A stretch of DNA of 6,041 nucleotides, from contig NVSI01000003.1 in NCBI GenBank assembly GCA_002401195.1, positions 19,153 through 25,193 of the forward strand, read 5' to 3'. This DNA comes from Alphaproteobacteria bacterium (GTDB lineage: Bacteria; Pseudomonadota; Alphaproteobacteria; Micavibrionales; UBA1664). Below are positions 5,263 to 6,041 of the stretch, in pieces. How positions within the stretch are numbered: position 1 is the stretch's first letter; every line of letters starts with the position of its first letter. The position numbers and the translations under genes are program-made. The notes beneath the pieces are model-generated. The model worked only from the letters and a program-made list of their open reading frames with translations. It did not search any database and was not told the origin of the DNA.

Positions 5263-6041
5263 ATGGCGATCCTCGCCAAATACAACCCGGAGCTCGAAGA
5301 TCAAATCAGGTACTTCGGTGCCATCTCCAGGCACAACTTCCATTTCTGGCAACCGATTTCCTCCGCGTTTTTACACGCCGGGTTCATGCATATCTTCGGC
5401 AATATGCTCTTCCTACTTGCCTTTGGGCCTTCAGTTGAAGACCGATTCGGCAGATTTGGGTTCACGCTCTTTTACCTTTTTGGGGGGGCAGCCTCTGGAT
5501 TGGCCCATATCGCGGTTTCTGATTATCCTGCGGTGGGGGCTTCGGGAGCGATCGCAGCCGTCTCTGGTGCGTTTTTGATCCTTTTCCCAAGCACTCGGAT
5601 TAAGTGCTTTGTCATCTTTTTCTTCATCGGCATCTTTATGATCCCCGCGTGGTGGCTCATCGGGCTCTTTATTGTCCTTGATCTGGGGGCCCAGTTTATC
5701 AACCCAGACAACGGCATCGCCAATCTCGCTCACCTAGGGGGCTATGGCTTCGGCATCATCATCGCCTTCACGCTGCTCGTAACCAAGATCCTGCCCAAAG
5801 AACAGTACGACATGTTCTCGATCGCCAAGCACAGAAAACGCAAGGCCGATTTTCGAGTTGCTCACGAGATGCACAAACTCGCGGGTGTGTATCAAGCCGA
5901 CCAGAAGCTTGATCCTGTTTCTGCGGAGATCGCTGAGCATCGTGCCCAAATCGGCGTGCTGATCTCAGAGAATCAGATGAGCGAAGCCGCGGAGCATTAC
6001 CTGGCGATGCTCGCTCAGTTCCCGACTCGGGCCAAAGCCCT
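5263..6041 (+). CDS. Rhomboid-family intramembrane serine protease with C-terminal soluble tail (partial)
   Basis: This encodes an intramembrane serine protease of the rhomboid family (PF01694), which cleaves membrane-anchored substrates within the bilayer. The frame is open to the right edge, with 259 residues visible. The catalytic core is intact: HAGFMHIFGN (38-47) gives H38, H43 and N47, matching GlpG H145/H150/N154; GASG at 92-95 gives nucleophile S94; AHLGG at 156-160 gives the dyad partner H157. The L1-like FWQPISSAFLH precedes them. Membrane segments fall near 40-55, 65-85, 93-109, 114-128, 130-145 and 158-175. A cytosolic tail follows: a basic KHRKRK patch (189-194), then helices (IGVLISENQMSEAAEHYLAM, then LAQFPTRAKA) that look like a TPR-type repeat, as in planctomycete-type rhomboids. 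Only 37 mostly polar residues precede H38, so membrane segment 1 is missing. ATG at 5263 is the only start after the in-frame TAA at 5245, and no ribosome site precedes it. Isoleucine codons are 22 ATC to 3 ATT, against 5 ATC, 12 ATT and 1 ATA in xthA. It is foreign to, or artificially joined to, the left part. Confidence 0.88.
   Translation, partial: MAILAKYNPELEDQIRYFGAISRHNFHFWQPISSAFLHAGFMHIFGNMLFLLAFGPSVEDRFGRFGFTLFYLFGGAASGLAHIAVSDYPAVGASGAIAAVSGAFLILFPSTRIKCFVIFFFIGIFMIPAWWLIGLFIVLDLGAQFINPDNGIANLAHLGGYGFGIIIAFTLLVTKILPKEQYDMFSIAKHRKRKADFRVAHEMHKLAGVYQADQKLDPVSAEIAEHRAQIGVLISENQMSEAAEHYLAMLAQFPTRAKA

Noticed and set aside
5204..5578. 124-codon plus-strand open frame starting MLISRHIYSN
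   Set aside because: It overlaps the rhomboid gene in another frame; its sequence is rich in Ser, Pro and Arg as expected of an out-of-frame reading, while the rhomboid frame has clear catalytic motifs.
5431..5733. 100-codon minus-strand open frame with highly charged sequence
   Set aside because: It is antisense to the membrane segments of the rhomboid; the charged composition is the complement of hydrophobic codons.
1..6041. CRISPR arrays, tRNA or rRNA genes, insertion sequences, toxin-antitoxin or defence operons
   Set aside because: No regularly spaced repeats, tRNA-like arms, transposase motifs or paired small genes of that type were seen on either strand.

Overview
The window has two parts that do not look alike. 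Positions 1 to about 5200 have moderate-to-low GC (about 43% in a counted 60-base stretch inside the helicase gene, about 32% in the intergenic stretch near 5100). Three housekeeping-type genes here look proteobacterial. The exonuclease III and the UvrD-type helicase resemble alphaproteobacterial versions most, for example the exonuclease's start MKIMSWNINSVRLRAP and its SYSWWSYRNKDW block, and the helicase's HGAKGLEFD and GWEEGLFPSQR. From 5263 to the right edge the DNA is richer in GC (55-58% in two counted stretches) and uses codons differently. It encodes a rhomboid protease with a C-terminal soluble tail that recalls planctomycete-type rhomboids. These lineage calls come from recognition, not from a database search.

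Layout: 1-573 (+) is an unrecognised protein that is open at the left edge. Its end overlaps the end of a YihY/BrkB-family membrane protein gene (566-1441, -), and both stop regions sit on a perfect 10-bp inverted repeat. Four bases upstream of the membrane protein gene ends a full-length UvrD/PcrA-type DNA helicase gene (1446-3590, -), so the two are probably cotranscribed. The 131-bp divergent gap to xthA is largely filled by a degenerate palindromic repeat of the CATTGCGAG...CTCGCAATG type. xthA (3722-4510, +) encodes exonuclease III with all catalytic residues present. Its 3' end overlaps by 12 bp an unrecognised 139-residue gene (4499-4918, -), which has a clear sigma-70-like promoter. 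The 344 bp from 4919 to 5262 hold that promoter, a possible frameshifted and 5'-truncated coding remnant on the minus strand, and the change of composition. The last gene (5263-6041 and beyond, +) is a rhomboid with an intact catalytic core but no first membrane segment.

How the genes relate: the divergent helicase and exonuclease III genes form a small DNA-repair neighbourhood. The helicase serves in nucleotide excision and mismatch repair and clears DNA-bound proteins; exonuclease III acts in base excision repair. The membrane protein shares the helicase transcript but has no evident functional link to it. The rhomboid belongs to a different compositional domain, either acquired DNA or a join made during assembly. 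I do not see a convincing new multi-gene system. The points most worth a second look are the breakpoint at about 5196-5263, the palindromic repeat, and the two unrecognised genes.
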